A stretch of 64,000 nucleotides of DNA from Maylandia zebra (GCF_041146795.1 NC_135180.1:36564294-36628293); one strand, 5' to 3'. Positions 49,703-63,761 are shown, numbered from the stretch's first letter. Notes: generated from the sequence alone by a model not told the origin. Program-made: numbers and translations.

Positions 49703-52700
49703 TTAAAAGCCGTTGATGTGACAGTAGGCCTCCAGGCTGGAGAAGAGGATGTAGAGGAACCACAGACCCAGGAACAGGAGGGTGGTCAGGAGGCGGGACC
49801 CCTTCGGGCCGCCGAGCTCTCCGCCGATGGAGGGCCGGCGTCTGAACAATAGCACGGACATGCAGATGAACGCGAAGATGGTGAAGAGCGTGACGGAGAA
49901 CGCCAGTGATCCAGGATCCACCTGGAACTCCTTTCCTTTGATTCTCCAGTACACGGCAGCCACTGACCACGCCACTCCGATCCCCAGGAACACGTTAACT
50001 GCGTTGCTGCCAGTGACATTTCCAACCGATGCGTCCGCATGCTGGTCCTGTATGGCAGCCACTTTGCTAGCAAAGGTGTCTGGGGGAGGAAAAAGTGGAA
50101 AATGTGGGTCATACACCTTCAAGCACACACAAACAAACACACAGACAGAAAGACAATCGCCCTCCCAGAAAATGTTTCTTATCCATCCATCCATCTATTC
50201 GCTTCCACTTCTCCTTTTCAGGGTCACGGGGGGCGCTGGAGCCTATCCCAGCTGTCATAGGGCGAGAGGCAGGGTACACCCTGGACAGGTCACACAGAGA
50301 CAGACAACCATTCGCACTCAGCTTCACTCCCGCATTCACACCTGTGGACAATTTAGATTAAACAATTAACCTATCCCCACAAACTGCATGTCTTTGGACT
50401 GTGGGAGGAAGCCGGAGTAATGTTTTTAATAGAAAGCAATTAGATGATTCCAAAGAGACAAACAATGACCAAAAAGATACAAAAAAAAAGAAAAAAAAAC
50501 AACTGCAAAGGTACAAAATGATTGACAGAAACTCAAAGCAACTACAGAGAGATCCAAAATTACTTTAATGAGGCTCAAAGCTTGTGTCCAATAAGATATA
50601 AAATAATTTAGAGACACAAAAATGACAAAAAAGTGACTAAAAACAACTAAAAAGATGCAAACTGACAAATAGACACAAAATGGCCAGAAAGACAAACAAA
50701 TCACCACTATTCTTATTGTATATATTGTATATCATATTCCTCTGTTCCCTGTCTCTCTTGCTGCATTGAGCATGTGTATGACAAAAGAATTTACCTCGGG
50801 ATAAATAAAGTTCTTCTTATCTTATCTTACAAAACAAAAGATACAAATAAATGATTATAAACAGATGCAAAAAAGCAAAATGGCTGAAAGACACAAAACA
50901 ACTACAAAGAGTTACAAGTTACAAAGTGACACTACATGCACTCATAAATCTGGGTATTCTCCCATAATCCATCAAAAACTCCTTTCTGCCTTTTCTTTCT
51001 CTCACACAGTGAAACGGGACATTTACTCACCTGGAATGGAAGTTCCCAGCGCCACAAACACCACGGCGGTCACGGTGTCCCGCAGCCCCACAGTGCAGCC
51101 GAAATGTGATGCCAAATCCCCGATGATGGCGGTGAGGAGGCCGATGACGCTGATGGACACGAAGAAGCAGGCCCAGCCGTTCCAGTACTCTGTTGGCGGG
51201 ACGCAGGCGAACAGAACCTTCCAGAAGACAGTGAGGAAATGCATGACGTAGTCATAACAAGATGGAAGGCGCTCCTCACGACCTTCCTCCTCGTCATCAT
51301 CGCCATCACCTGGAAGAGCCAAACACACAGTGATATTTTTTACAGGTTACGAACAGCATGGAGATCATACTACTCAGAGTACTCAGGGGGTTTGGACCCA
51401 GTACGTGACCTGGGTTTACGCTGTCACGAGGAAGGTCTTTTTGATTCTGTAGGTGATGTGTGGGATTCATGTCCTGCCAGTTTCATGGCGTGGCAGGATA
51501 TTAATCCCATAAATGTGCTGTTGCAGTCGTAGCTCTCTAACCCTGAAGTGACCAAACTATCTTAGCACCTTAAAGGACAGAGCGGCCTTTGACTTTTGTA
51601 CAGGAACACTTTAAAAAATCTTTATCATACTTTTACTGGGTCCTTTATCTATTATATATTTCTTAAATGTTGAAATGTTAAAGAAATAAGCTTATTTGAA
51701 CAGTCATCATCTCTTACTTCATACAAACCAGATTAAAAAAAAAAAAATCTTATATTTAACATAACAAAATACAATGAAAACAAAACCCATCACGGTAAAA
51801 ACACATTTTTCATTATCCACTCCATAACAGGGGCTAATTCCTGTAAAAAGCTATGAAAAGTTGTAGAATTAGACAAATTAATGATATAGGAAACATTTTT
51901 ATAATAGAAATTTCACAGCTACACATAGAAATATGCTTCAAGGAATACAGTTAGCTGACTGTCTGCAGAGATCTGTTACTTCCACTAGATGGTGGCCTTC
52001 ACTTACAAATCTGACCTCCACCGACCCTTCGTGCCTGAAAAAGGCAGCTATTTAAAATATTAGACTTATTATTTTTCTTACACTACAGACTAGAAGCATG
52101 CTAATATATTTTACTGATTAGAGGAGCAGTTTACAGCAACATTTGGTGCTTTGTTTTTAGGGATTGAATTATGTCTAATTCAAGCATCTTTTTCTCATTT
52201 AGCATAATTTACCTGCGATGTTGTTACGGTTTTACATTTCAGTTAAATCACACTGTCACACAGAATTCAATGACAGACAGAGAGATTGGTGTTTCCATAA
52301 GAACAGATGACTCTGTTTTCTTCAATGTGTTTTTTCTATACAACATTTACAGATCAATGCCTTTGGAAGTGACACAATAAAACAACAACATTACAAGCTA
52401 GCATGTTTTTGTACATGTGACATGCTGGAGATGCTGTCTGAATCCAAGAAGAGGAAACGGCACACACTGGGCTACAGGGACCGGTAGAGGTGGGTGTAGG
52501 ACTAGACAATAATGATGATTAAACACCTCAGCGACCCTGGGTAAGGTGTTCCCACAGCTCTGCTGCTACCCTGCTCTCTCTCGCTAAGGGCAACGTCTCT
52601 GTGATGAATCAGCTGTTTATGTGCTTGAGAAGAGGAATGAATCTTTTCTTTTTTATCTGACTAATTTTTGGGGCGAAGATACAATGTAACAAATGCACGC

Positions 52701-55700
52701 TGAGTACATACTGTGTGTAAAAATAGATGTAGCAACCAGGTCTGGAAAATAAAGCCTTTCTTTTAAATGAAATTCTTTTAAATCACCAGAAAGCTGGGAA
52801 CTCTTGAGGTTGAAGAAAGGAGACTTGTACATGAGCTCCCTCACCTTCCTGATGCGTTTATGCTCTTAATTGGTAATTTTAGATGACAACACAAAGAACA
52901 TGAAGGTCATTTTGTAGCATTTGAGGATAGAGGATAAAGCAAGGTATGCTTCATCAAGGGATTTACAAGTCACCCACATATGAAGACACAGTGTCACTTT
53001 GATTCTAACTCCGATCCACCCCTCCCTTAGCTGATGATGCCACAACGGTGACGTCACAGTATATCTTTTATATACAATCTGTGATCCTGGTATAAGGCCC
53101 CGCCTTGGTAAAATCCCCCTTTTACCCACAACATTTGATCAGTCTTCTCCTTCAGTGAAATTCATCTGGCAGCTTTTAAACAGCCAATGTCAGTATCTTC
53201 TAAAGCAAAGCTGGGAAAACTCTGCATCTCATTATTAAAACAAAACACAAAGAGGGCAGACTTCATGTTGCCTGAGTGATTTTGAGTTCACTGTTTTGAG
53301 CACATTAAAAGGTGATTGGACATTTTTTAACATGAGTTCTGGCTTAATGTGGAGATAGTTAACTTGCCAGTGAACACAGACAGGAAGCTGTATTACAGCT
53401 GATGGTGCTCAAGTCTGAACAGCTGTTGAACTATAGCTGTGTTAAACATCCCTGTAAGCGGGAGCCCAGGGAGGGAACTTCCCCTCCTATCTATCTATAT
53501 TAAATCTTACTATTACTGACCAGACTGGTAACCACTGAGCATCTTAACTGGGAGGAGTGATTTTCTGTGTATCCTACCAAGAGACTGTAACTTGGCTAAA
53601 TTCTAGTCATCAAATGAAAACTTGTGCATACAAATCTGAGTTACCAAAACTGTCTTCCTGAAGAATCTTTAATAAAAAAAAGACGACGATGCAAACAATC
53701 AGGTGTCGGTAGCTAACAAGGCTTTGTTCAGGCTGGCGTAACATTAATACCAGTCTGCTGGCTGGGTGAAAGCTCACTCATTCAGCAGCCTCCTTCTATC
53801 CTAATCCTGTGCTGTCTTATAGCTATACACACATTAGGCCAGACAGTCTACATGAATTACACCAGCATGAAGCAACATTACAGTAGCACTCCTATCTCTT
53901 ACTTGAACCTAGTAGTAGTGGACTAATTGGGTAATGACACGGTTTTGTAATTGTGTCCCTGTACACCTAATGGTGGATTTTAAAACATAATCAAGATGTG
54001 ACTGAAGTGCAAATGTTGGGGCTTTAGTGTAAAAAAAGGGATCAACAGCTTTTCTTTGAGTTTCATTCGTTTACAAAATGCTAAAACGTCAATTTAATTC
54101 ATTATGAATCAAGTCGATGTGTCACAGCAGTCTGCGTGAGGGTGTGGATCAATTTTTAAAGCACAGTAGACTCTTTAATGGCACTTTTACAGATGGCCAA
54201 AATCAAAATCATTGTTACGTGTCTGCAGGCTGCATGTTTTCTTTCCCTCTCCTTTTGTTTGCCATTTTCTCAGGTACACAGACTGCAGGCTGGTGTCAAT
54301 TTGGGGATTTCCAGCTAATTAGAGGAAGGAGGCTTTGATTGGACAAACCAGGAGTGCACACCTTGATAAGGAGACTCACCTGTGGCTGGGGGCAGATCTA
54401 TCTTCCTTGCTTAGAATTGTTTGGCACATGTGTAGAGTGCTGCTGGTGTATTTCATTTGTTTGAAGGTTGTGGTTTGAGTAAAGAGGAGTAGCTAAGTCT
54501 GGGGACCCCATACACCTACTCACATGGAGTCCTTTCTGTTAGAAACACTAGATAAGTAGGTTGGTGTCATCCATGTTTTTTTTTGGCCCAACCTAACTGT
54601 CCCTTTCTCCCCCATATTTGTTGTGTGAATTTTGGTTATTGTTTTTGTGAGAAAGCTGCCATTAAACTTGTTTCTGTTTATAAAACTTGTACCGAGTATC
54701 TGGAGTTGTTGTGTTACCCCCTCCTGCCCTCGAGGAGGCGTAACAATCCTAAACTTCAGATGATCCTCGGTCACACTCACAGCTTCTGCTTAGACTGGCT
54801 GACTGTGTCGTTAAAGGGGGGAGAGCGTCCATGTGACAGCTGTTTGTTCACTCTAGTAATGCGTCCACTGACAGACTCTCACAAACAGAGCTCACCTGCA
54901 CTGACAGTGACCGCCTCCACAAACTGTTCCCTCCAGGAGTGTGTGCCGATAACCAGCGCCAAGTTGGTCTTCTTAATGAGCTTGTCAACAGTGCTCTGCC
55001 AATCACAAGCACAACACACTTCATTAGCAAGCAATTAAATCCAAGGATAGGTGACAAGAGTCACTCAGGTGAGATAGAGCTTGTTAGTCATGCTTTGTGC
55101 AGCTGAAGGGAAGAGGAGAAAAGTTTAGGGGGCCTTCAAAAACTCACACATATGAGTTTACCTGTCAGGAGGACGGTTTTGGCTTAAAAGTGCAGCCGGC
55201 AGGTGGGACGGCTCTAATAAAAGATGCTCCTGCGCTGCGTTATAGGAAGTGTTAGGAGGAAGACTATTTCTGGGCATTTGATTCAGTTTTGACAGTTACA
55301 GTGTATGAAAAAAGGATTTGCCCGCTCGTTTGTATTTCAGATCATCAAACACAATGTAACATAAAGCTAGGCAAAGGAAACCTGAGTAAATGCAAAATGC
55401 AGTTTCATTTCATTTATTAAGGGGAAAAGCTCTGCACTCTGATTTTCATACTAACAGTGCTGACCATAAGGACAACCAACCAGATCCAGCTGACGGTTTA
55501 CCTGCAAACTCTCACAGAAGCTGAACAGATGCATATCATAAAGACGAGCTTTGTTTGTCTTTGTGATTTCTTACTTGCAAAGAATCTCGGGACCTTTTGC
55601 ATATTAGGTGATCGTGTTAACCACGACCACCTAAATTAAATGACACTGTATTTAGTTACGAGTTGCGTAAGCTTTCATGACATCTGTCATATATGAAGTG

Positions 55701-58700
55701 AGGCCGACAAAGACACCACATCAGATATTTCACTCACTGCTGCATGTGTTACACATTTTTTTCTTTTTCTTTTCAGATTATTTAATTTTCCATATAATGA
55801 CACACCCATCATCAGTTCGATTCAGTTAGAGGAGCTGTGTGTAGACCTCGAAGCCAAAACGTCAACATCTGGGCATCGATGATAAAATCGTCTCTGTATG
55901 ATTGAAGTACGTGCAGTTTGTCTGCAGCTGCACAAACACATGAGGTAAAAGCTCAGTGTGCTCGGTCGAGTTTGGAGCTGTGAAACTCACTTCAGCAATT
56001 TAACCAGCAAACACAAGAAGGAGCAGATGATACAGTGCAAACATGCACACCTCTCCCACTGTTTTACATACTTCACAGTGACTGCGTTATTCCTCAAGGT
56101 CACTCACACTATCCACTAATGATGAGCGACAAGTACAATTTTATTTGATCACAAGGGGTTGGTTTAATCAAGCGGAGGATGACGATCTGGTGTCTCAGTG
56201 GACGGTGTTTGATGTGATGATGGAATGATGGCTCTCCTCCGTCGGCGTTGTTGATGTTTGTTCAGCGCTCGTTCCTCGTGTAATTAATCCTCAAACAAAT
56301 CCAAGCTTCTGCTCGCGTTTAATTGGCTTAGAGTGAGACTGGTGTTTGAGTTGTTCGTGTCCTTCGTTGAGCTGACCTTATCTGCTTTGACACATTTTGT
56401 GTTAATTAGATTTCAGATCATTCAGAGGAAAGCATAAAAGCAAACAAGGTGTATTTCAGCGACTGCTTATTGTGACAGCACTTGTGTTATTCACTGCATT
56501 TAAGAAGGATTTTCATGATTTAAAACCTGTGAAACACCCACTGCTTACATAAGAGCTGATGATAACAGGAATTAAGAGAACTTGTTGATGGTTAAATTAT
56601 TTAATTTTGTGTATTTCACACAGACTCAGACCTGTAATACAATAAAAACCTCCTAGCAAAACAGAAAATGGTCCTTTCACATGAGTGACCTGATACGATT
56701 CCTTAATTAAACGTTCGTGAAGTGTAATTAAAAATGACGGATTATCATCCATCCAAATGGTCCTTCTGCATGTTTGTCACCAGTAAACTAATCTAATGTT
56801 ATTGCTTGGAGCATGCAGGAGGCAGAGGGCTTATGTGGAGGTGGTGGCTGCTTTTATTTGCTTAAAATACAACCTGAGCTCAGCCCAAAGCACCATGCAA
56901 ATATCTGGACAGCTTGCAGAAGAAAGAAGCACACGGAGGATGCTTTGCAAACTCTGAGAGAGTCTGCATCCTCCGTGCGCCTCGACAGAGCTGCTATATT
57001 GAGGGCAACTCATGCATTTTCAATAATTTAAACCCACTTTAGACCGGCACACTGAGAGAGGGTTAAGACCGAGGTTTAACAATGTGAGAAAGAGTGTAAA
57101 GGTGGATTGCATAACTCTGCCAGGAGAGCACAGTTCCTTCTATTTAGCATTTGTTTTTGCCCTCAGAAATCAGTAAATTAACCTCTGTCTGCAGTGCAAT
57201 GGAAATATCATGAGGTCAAAGAAAGATGTGAGGGAAAAGAGAGTCTCAGTGCACAGAAAATGCAACCTCTCTACTCTAAAGGCTTCTTCGTGATGTGACC
57301 GTAGATGCCTGCTGGGTTGATAACACCCTGAAGATTGTGACTCATGCGTGCATGCTCTCCCTGTGTCTGCATGTCCTCCAGCTTCCTTCCACAGATGAAT
57401 AACGTGAATATTGGGTGATTGTAAATTGGTCGTAGGCATGAATGGTTGTGTCTCTCTCTCTCTGTGTTAGTGCAGCAGTAGACTGATAACTTCCATAGTG
57501 TACCCTGCTACTGGGCCTACAACAGCTCCAGCACCCGAGAGACTCTGAACTGGTAAGAACTGGTTAAGAAAATGAATGGATGGATCACCATAATTAACAT
57601 TTACATGGTGGGATAGAATTATCTTCGTTTCTTTCATAAATAAAAGGTCCAGCAGATGCTAAAGGTGGTAATAGAAAAGCACTGAGCCACCTGTCCTTAT
57701 AAATAAACAGTTGCCATGCTTATATGGAATATGTGCATGGCATGAGGTGTGTGTATAAAAAAGTGAAATTCATCAAAGTAATAAAATACAGACATTATTA
57801 GTTCACTTGAAATTAAAATAGCACAAAATAAAATGTTATTTACTCGCTGGCTCTGGACCTGTGGTGGCTCTGACTCACTCCTCCTGCCTAAACCAATTCT
57901 TAGTCCTAAGCCACTAAACACAACCCAGTCAGAGGAGCTGTAGGGCGAGCTGCAAGTTTGTAGCGTTCCCTTTGAGGCTTTTCAAAGTTAAAACCATGCA
58001 AAGGGTCATACATACACTCACTACATACGCTGGCACGGCTGGCAGCCTTAACCCAATTTCCCTCGGGATGAATAAAGTATGATCAAACGATCACTGCCCT
58101 CATTTAGGAACTACAACCCAACTGCTATGAAAGACTGTTGGAGTTTGTATTGAGGCCACAGGAGGAAAAGCCCTTTCTTGGAAACACTGAGGTGTGCATT
58201 TAAACTTGTTGCAAGTCAGCTTAGGTTTGTTGCGTTTCTTCTAATAACACTACAAATCTAGTGTTACAAAACAAGCCCACATCCTATCACACTCTGTCCT
58301 CTGCAGCTCCCTCAAACAACGTGCTGAGCTCTGCTTTATCCCAAATGGAGTTTCTATGCTGCTTCTTCTCCTTTCCTTTTTTTTTAACTGCAATAAATAA
58401 ATCAAGTGGAGTGATAAACGTTAAAGCTGCTGTGGGGCAATAATCAATAAGTCATCAATGTGTTAAATTTTAACACATTCAATAACTTCAATAAAAAAAA
58501 GACATGCAGCAATAAATTTATTTTTACTGCACAGAGAGGACAACGGTGTGACAGAGGAAGAAGAGAAGATGAATCATCACCTTGAACTCATACGACTCTT
58601 CAATGACCACCTCCAGACGGCTGTGCTCTCCCAGGATGGGCTTCCCCATCTCTGCTATCCTCCGAGCCTCCTCCTCCTCAGCAGTCATCTGGCCCTCTGT

Positions 58701-58705
58701 CCCCT
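49703..58705 (-). CDS. slc8a2: Sodium/calcium exchanger 2 (SLC8A2/NCX2), C-terminal four exons; partial
   Basis: A plasma-membrane antiporter that uses sodium influx to export calcium. The exons are 58581-58705, 54896-54995, 51031-51309 and 49703-50079, in phase (881 nt). The first carries TAEEEEARRIAEMGKPILGE and VVIEESYEFK, the end of the regulatory loop. The second is STVDKLIKKTNLALVIGTHS. The third holds YDYVMHFLTVFWKVLFACVP, the alpha-2 repeat and ALGTSIP. The last gives DTFASKVAA, NVTGSNAVNVFLGIG and EAYCHINGF before TAA. VIGTHSWREQF, GREERLPSC, LGTSIPDTF and LFLGLWFLYIL fit NCX2 better than NCX1 or NCX3. The large exon with the N-terminal half and CBD1/CBD2, and the alternative cassette exons, lie beyond the right edge. 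The family is certain; the paralogue is likely. Confidence 0.93.
50185..50415 (+). repeat. Dispersed teleost repeat with (CATC)n start
   Basis: It begins with CATCCATCCATC, continues GGGGGGCGCTGGAGCCTATC and AGGGTACACCCTGGACAGGT, and ends with CATGTCTTTGGACTGTGGGA. This pattern is very common in fish introns. Degraded copies lie near 45260-45430 and, inverted, 57360-57590. Class not assigned here. It lies in slc8a2's last intron. Confidence 0.7.
50705..50831 (+). mobile_element. LINE 3' tail (L2/Rex1-like)
   Basis: GAATTTACCTCGGGATAAAT followed by AAAG and TTATC repeats, like the tail nested in the U1-inserted LINE. Only the 3' end is present. Confidence 0.6.
57360..57590 (-). repeat. Inverted degraded copy of the (CATC)n dispersed repeat
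   Basis: Contains GTACCCTGCTACTGGGCCTA, CAGCTCCAGCACCCGAGAGA and AATGAATGGATGGATC, the reverse complement of the pattern at 50185-50415. It lies in an slc8a2 intron. Confidence 0.55.
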
Positions 58706-58874
58706 CTGTGGAAGATGGATGTGAAGGAAAGAGAAGGGACAGCACAGTGAGACTGGCCTGAAACTAAGAAACTTGTAATGGTACTTCCACAATGAAGTGT
58801 TTTATTTTAAGGAGCACTTGTGCGCATCACCATGAGCCTGAAATACGAGTTTTTATGTGTCCGTGACAGATACC

Positions 58875-58877
<3 letters not shown>

Positions 58878-58953
<76 letters not shown>
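58878..58953. repeat. (GT)n microsatellite, about 76 bp
   Basis: Uninterrupted GT repeat about 170 bp upstream of an slc8a2 exon, on the intron side of its acceptor. In the slc8a2 pre-mRNA it is a (CA)n tract, a good hnRNP L binding site. The ORFs across it are artefacts. Confidence 0.95.
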
Positions 58954-58954
<1 letters not shown>

Positions 58955-60562
58955 GCTCCATGGAGACAAAGGGTGGGTGGCAGAATATTTGTACCATATG
59001 TTCAGAGAAATACTAAAATAAAAAAATAATTTAAGGCATAAGCATGTCACATTATGTGAGTCAGTCTAAGGGATTTACATAAGAGTCATTCAATTCATAT
59101 TTGATCAGAGTGGATTTTTTTAAAAACTGAAAACCCCAAAAGATTTCACTTTTGTCAGTTTTAGTTTCATTATTATCATAATCAAAATGATCATCTTCAC
59201 CATCATAGATATGGTGATTTAAGCTGCAGTGTTTCCAATTTTACTTACAATAAATAAACAACCTGGTTAACTCAAATTTTCTACCAGCATTAAAACCAGA
59301 CCAACTGGGGCATAAATGTTTTTCAAACAGGTTAGGGTATGTTTCGGGTGGGGCTTGTACGGCTTAAAGTCAGTAATTCAAGTCAGTTTTAAAATGTTGA
59401 TACCACAAACAGGTTGACTTGGTTTAAGTGGCAGGCAATAAACAGAATGGAACACACTGAAATGTGTTGAAATCACTGATTTGTTAGTGAATCCATTTCC
59501 GTCCTGGAGGAGTTTACTGTACATTTTTTCTTATGAAATTTAAGTTAATGACACTCTTTGTGGAAAACAGTGTTGCTTATGTAAACTATATTTCTGAAAA
59601 AATAAAATTGACCCATGAAACCCACATATTGAAACTTAAACCAACAGTTTTGGACTCAAAGATTTATTTTCCTGTGACCCAGAGCAAAAAAAATAAATTA
59701 ATTTTGCATAATAAATGACTTAAACAAATAACAAATAAAATTTATAACTGCACAAATCGACTCACTGTGCCTTTGTTATTAAAAAAAATAAATCAGTGTT
59801 AACAAATGGAAAATTAGTTATGTGAGGCCTTCCTCTTAACCAAGCAACATTGTTGCTTATGACTTATGAGGGGAGGAGCTAAAGCAGCTTGTTTGAGACT
59901 GTGGCTAAGCCGAGGCTGCAGTATAGCCCTTCAGTTTAAGGATCATCATGAATGTTGACTCATGAAAAGCTTCTCCAGTGGAGTCTGATAATAAAACTAA
60001 GCAGCTGAAAATGAGCATAAACGGTCAACTTTAAGCCAAAACAACTCTAACATTTTTCTATGGCATAAATTCAGCTGGCTGAAACAATGCAAAATGCTAA
60101 TAAGCTAAACCGTGTGCTTTATATACACACCTGCTTCAGTCTGAGAGAGAAAACACTAAAGAGCTTGCAGAAAGAGTTCATTTACGCTGACATATGGCTC
60201 AGTTTGGTTTACTGATCAACAGAGTGGCAACGGCAGCTACACCAACCAGAGTTCATCTTGGAGAAATAACCGAGAGCCAATCAGGGTTTGTATTACAGCC
60301 AACAATATTTTCCTTACACTAGAGACAGGTAGTAGCTGTCTGGGGGTTCACAGAGAGCTTGAGTTTAAGGCTCATTGTGTTTCGAGCGGGATTTACTCGC
60401 GTGGCCTTTCTGCTCAGAGAAAAGAAGAAAGGAAAGAGACGAGGATTAGACCTCCCCTCTCCACTTTATGGTGTATACATCTAATTCCAAAAAGGCTGAG
60501 AGCGCAAAGCAGCATATGGCAGTATTCACTGGCACTATTTCAAGCTGTCATAAACACCGACG

Positions 60563-60585
60563 CACACACACACACACACACACAC
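60563..60585. repeat. (CA)n microsatellite
   Basis: Short CA repeat in slc8a2 intronic DNA. Nothing else was recognised between 59000 and 61660. Confidence 0.85.
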
Positions 60586-61679
60586 TCGGCTTGTGTGACT
60601 TCTCTTAGCTTTAAGGTACTTCTCTGAGCACAAACATATTTACCTCAGGGAAGGAGCTCTGCCTCCCCCAGTGTGACAGTCGATGGAGTTGAATGAGAAA
60701 TTACCTTCAGGTCAACAAGTGTCATTGTAAACCACTTCTACTGGAGAGCTTCCTGCACTCAGCGCACTTTTCCTCAGTCTATGAGCATCTCATTCATGCT
60801 TTTTCTGCCTCTAATGGTCGGTCATTTGAGGTTAAAGCTGCTCAGTTGCTTTGATAGCAAGTTTGACAGGAAGTATACTCTAAACTCTGGAAGGTTTAGT
60901 TAATGGAAAAATGTTATGGCTGCCTGTTTGTTTACTGCTGGCAGAGCTGAGCATTGATTTTTGATTTTTAACTGTCTGTGTTGATCATAAACTTAAAAGA
61001 GCTCCTGAAATGAAAATGTGGGAGGACTGCGATTTTGATTTGACATATATTTAATTAAATGTGATCTGACATTTATTGGTAACTGGGTAAGCTCTTTTTG
61101 TGGAGCTATTTCTTTTAATAAAACGCTTATATAGATTTTTACTTACTGAGCTACGTGATTTTATGTTGCTTTATTTTTTTGTACTTGTTAGACTGTTTTC
61201 TTTTTACGTTATTGAGCTTTTTGAGCTGTTCTATGTTATTATACTTCCCAAGATGGGATTTAACAAAAGTATATCTCACCTCATCTTCTTTCCTTTCCTT
61301 TAGCATTATGGATATCATGTAAGACAGCATTTTATTTTAATATAAACAGTTTTGCTTTTTTAAGCTTTCCACACGTGAAACTCCAGAACAATAAGCTGTG
61401 TATATAATATAGTATTAATATTCATAATATTCTTGACTTAGAAAGGCCACAAACACTCTGACAAATCTGTACAAACCACCAAGTGTTGATTTTTTTGTGA
61501 GTCTTTATTCACAAGCTGCTCACAGCTCTGCTGTGGTCCAGATGCAAACAGGTGGCTATAACAACTTTGCTGTATCTAGAATATAAAAATCATCTGGAAT
61601 AATTATTGCATCTATGAGTGATTAAAATTGTTAAATTAAAAATTGGAAACGCTTTAAATTAAAATTTCAGATGGGATCA

Positions 61680-63761
61680 TGGGTTTGAAGCTGGAAATCA
61701 AAGGGGTGATGTTGGGTGGATATGCTAAACTGTGGAGTGGAAGTGAGTGTCCTCAGGGCGAGGAGCAGAATGGACATGTAGGTGAATTGAACTGAAGTGA
61801 TGAAGAGGTGTTGGGTAGATTTGTTGTAAGGAGAAATGTGGAAGAACAGATATATGGTTGCTACCAGGACAAAAGGACTGTGGTGAACACCGACTTCAAG
61901 AAGAGGCAGGAGCGCAGGGTGGCATAATGGCGGAGAAGGTGCACATAGGTGGATGCAAGCTGGTGTCAGAGGAGAATGCAGCTTGGCAGTCTGTAGGATG
62001 ACTTTGGAAATTAAGGAGATGATGAATGGTGGAAGCTGAAGAAGGAAGAATGTTGCACAGAGTTCAGGGAGAGTTGAGGCAGACTGAGTGGTAGGAAGAG
62101 TCAGTAGATAACTGAGAAAGCACAGCTGTAGGAAAAGTCCCAAGATTTGGTATTTGGTTTATCCTTTGGATAAAGGAAAGAGGGTAGGAAGACTTGGTGG
62201 CGAAACAAGGAAGTATAGGACAACATTCAAAGGAAGAAGTTGGATAGTCAGGATGGAGAAAATAGACAGGAGTACCGAGGGCCTAGCTGGCAAAGAAAAA
62301 GACTTACAGTGAGTTATATGTAAGGCTAAGGAAGGAGAAAGGGACTTGTATTGATTAGCCAGGCAGAGAGATTAAGCTGGAAAGGATGTGCAGCTGGTTG
62401 GGGAGATTAAGGAAAGAGATGGAAATGTAGTAATGAGTGACGAGTGTGGAAGGAGTACTCTGAGTAGCTGATAAGTAAAGAAAATGAGAGAGAGAAGGAC
62501 GGATGAAGGACAGTTAGTGGATCAGGAAGTGTAGAGGATTAGCACGCAGGAAGTGAGAGCAGCTATGGAGAGGATGTGGAAGTGTGCAATGAGCACTGGT
62601 TAAGGTGACATACCTTTAGAGGTATGGAGATGTCTAGGTGAGAGAGCAGTGGACTTAACCAGATTGTTTAACACAATCTTGGAGAGTGACATGCCTGCAG
62701 AATGGAGAACAAGTGTTGGAGAAGAGGTGGAGTAACTACAGAGGGATAATGGTGATAAGCATGAAGCTATGGCAAAGAGCCGTTGAAGCTAGGTTAAGAA
62801 GAAAAGTGGAGATCAGTGAGCAGAATGGCTTGATACTGAGAAAGAGATCTATAGAGGCAATATTTGGTTGGAGAGAGCGGATGGAGAAGTATAGAGAAGG
62901 TCAGAAGGAGCTTCACTGTGTCTTTGTGGATCTACAGAATGCCTATGATAGGGTGCTGAGAGAGAAACTGTGGTACTATGGCTCCGAGCTCCTTCTTGTC
63001 TGCAGTGGTAAAGAACATGGTGACTGACGAGAGTCTCTGTGGATTATGATGGTTGGAAACGACATTGTGATCTGTAGGGAGAGCAAGAAGCATGTGGAAG
63101 CGAGCCTGGAGATGTGGAGGTATGCTCTGGAGAGAAGGGGAATAAAAATCAGCAGAAGCAAAACAAGATATATGTGTTCGAATAAGAGGGAGGCAGATGG
63201 AAAATTAAACATGCAAGGAGCAGTGCCAGTGAAGGGAGATGGGCTTAAATACCTGGAGTCAACCATACAAAGCAAGAGATGTGAAAAAGAGAATGGAGAC
63301 AGGATGAAGAGTGTGGAGACGAGTGTCCAGGGGGCAAGGATAGTAGTAAGTGTGTAAGGAAATGATGGTTTGGAGATGGTGGCGGTAACAAAAAGACAGG
63401 AGGTGGAGGTGGCACAGACGAAGACCATAAGGTTTTGATTGGCAGTGAGCAGAATGGACAAGATCAGAAAAGTTAGCAAAGTTGGAGAGGAAGGGCTGAG
63501 ATGATTTGGACATGTGCAGAGGAGTAACGAAACATTTCTCCCACTGAAAACGCTACGACCAGATGAACAGAATCAACTTTTGGGGACAGTGGATATATTG
63601 GGCAAAGGATTTTAAAGATGGAGCTGCCGAGCAGGAGGAAAAGAAGAAGACGACAAAGAAGATTCATGCAGAGGCTTGGTGTGACAGAGGAGCATGCTAG
63701 GGATAGAGTGAGATGATGCTCGTGGCGACCCTAAAAGGGGGTAACTGAAAGAAGAAGACAG
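61680..63761 (+). mobile_element. RTE-clade LINE, 5' truncated and decayed
   Basis: About 61730-62050 matches the endonuclease end of RTE elements. 62700-62980 holds RT motifs NYRGIMVISMKLWQRAVEAR and HCVFVDLQNAYDRV. 63046-63300 holds an RT-derived DIVICRES and the YALERRGIKISRSKTRYMCS segment. The end is RTE-like (GTAACTGAAAGAAGAAGA near 63740). A block between RT motifs A and C is missing near 62975-63045, and several stops and frame changes make it inactive. It lies antisense inside an slc8a2 intron. Confidence 0.85.

Noticed and set aside
49782-50369. 195-codon plus-strand frame
   Set aside because: Antisense to the last slc8a2 exon and running into a dispersed repeat. The minus-strand exon is clearly the coding one.
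58820-59050. Open frames of alternating Cys-Val or Thr-His residues
   Set aside because: Translation of the (GT)n microsatellite.
61667-62143. 158-codon minus-strand frame near the right end
   Set aside because: Antisense shadow of the RTE LINE endonuclease region.
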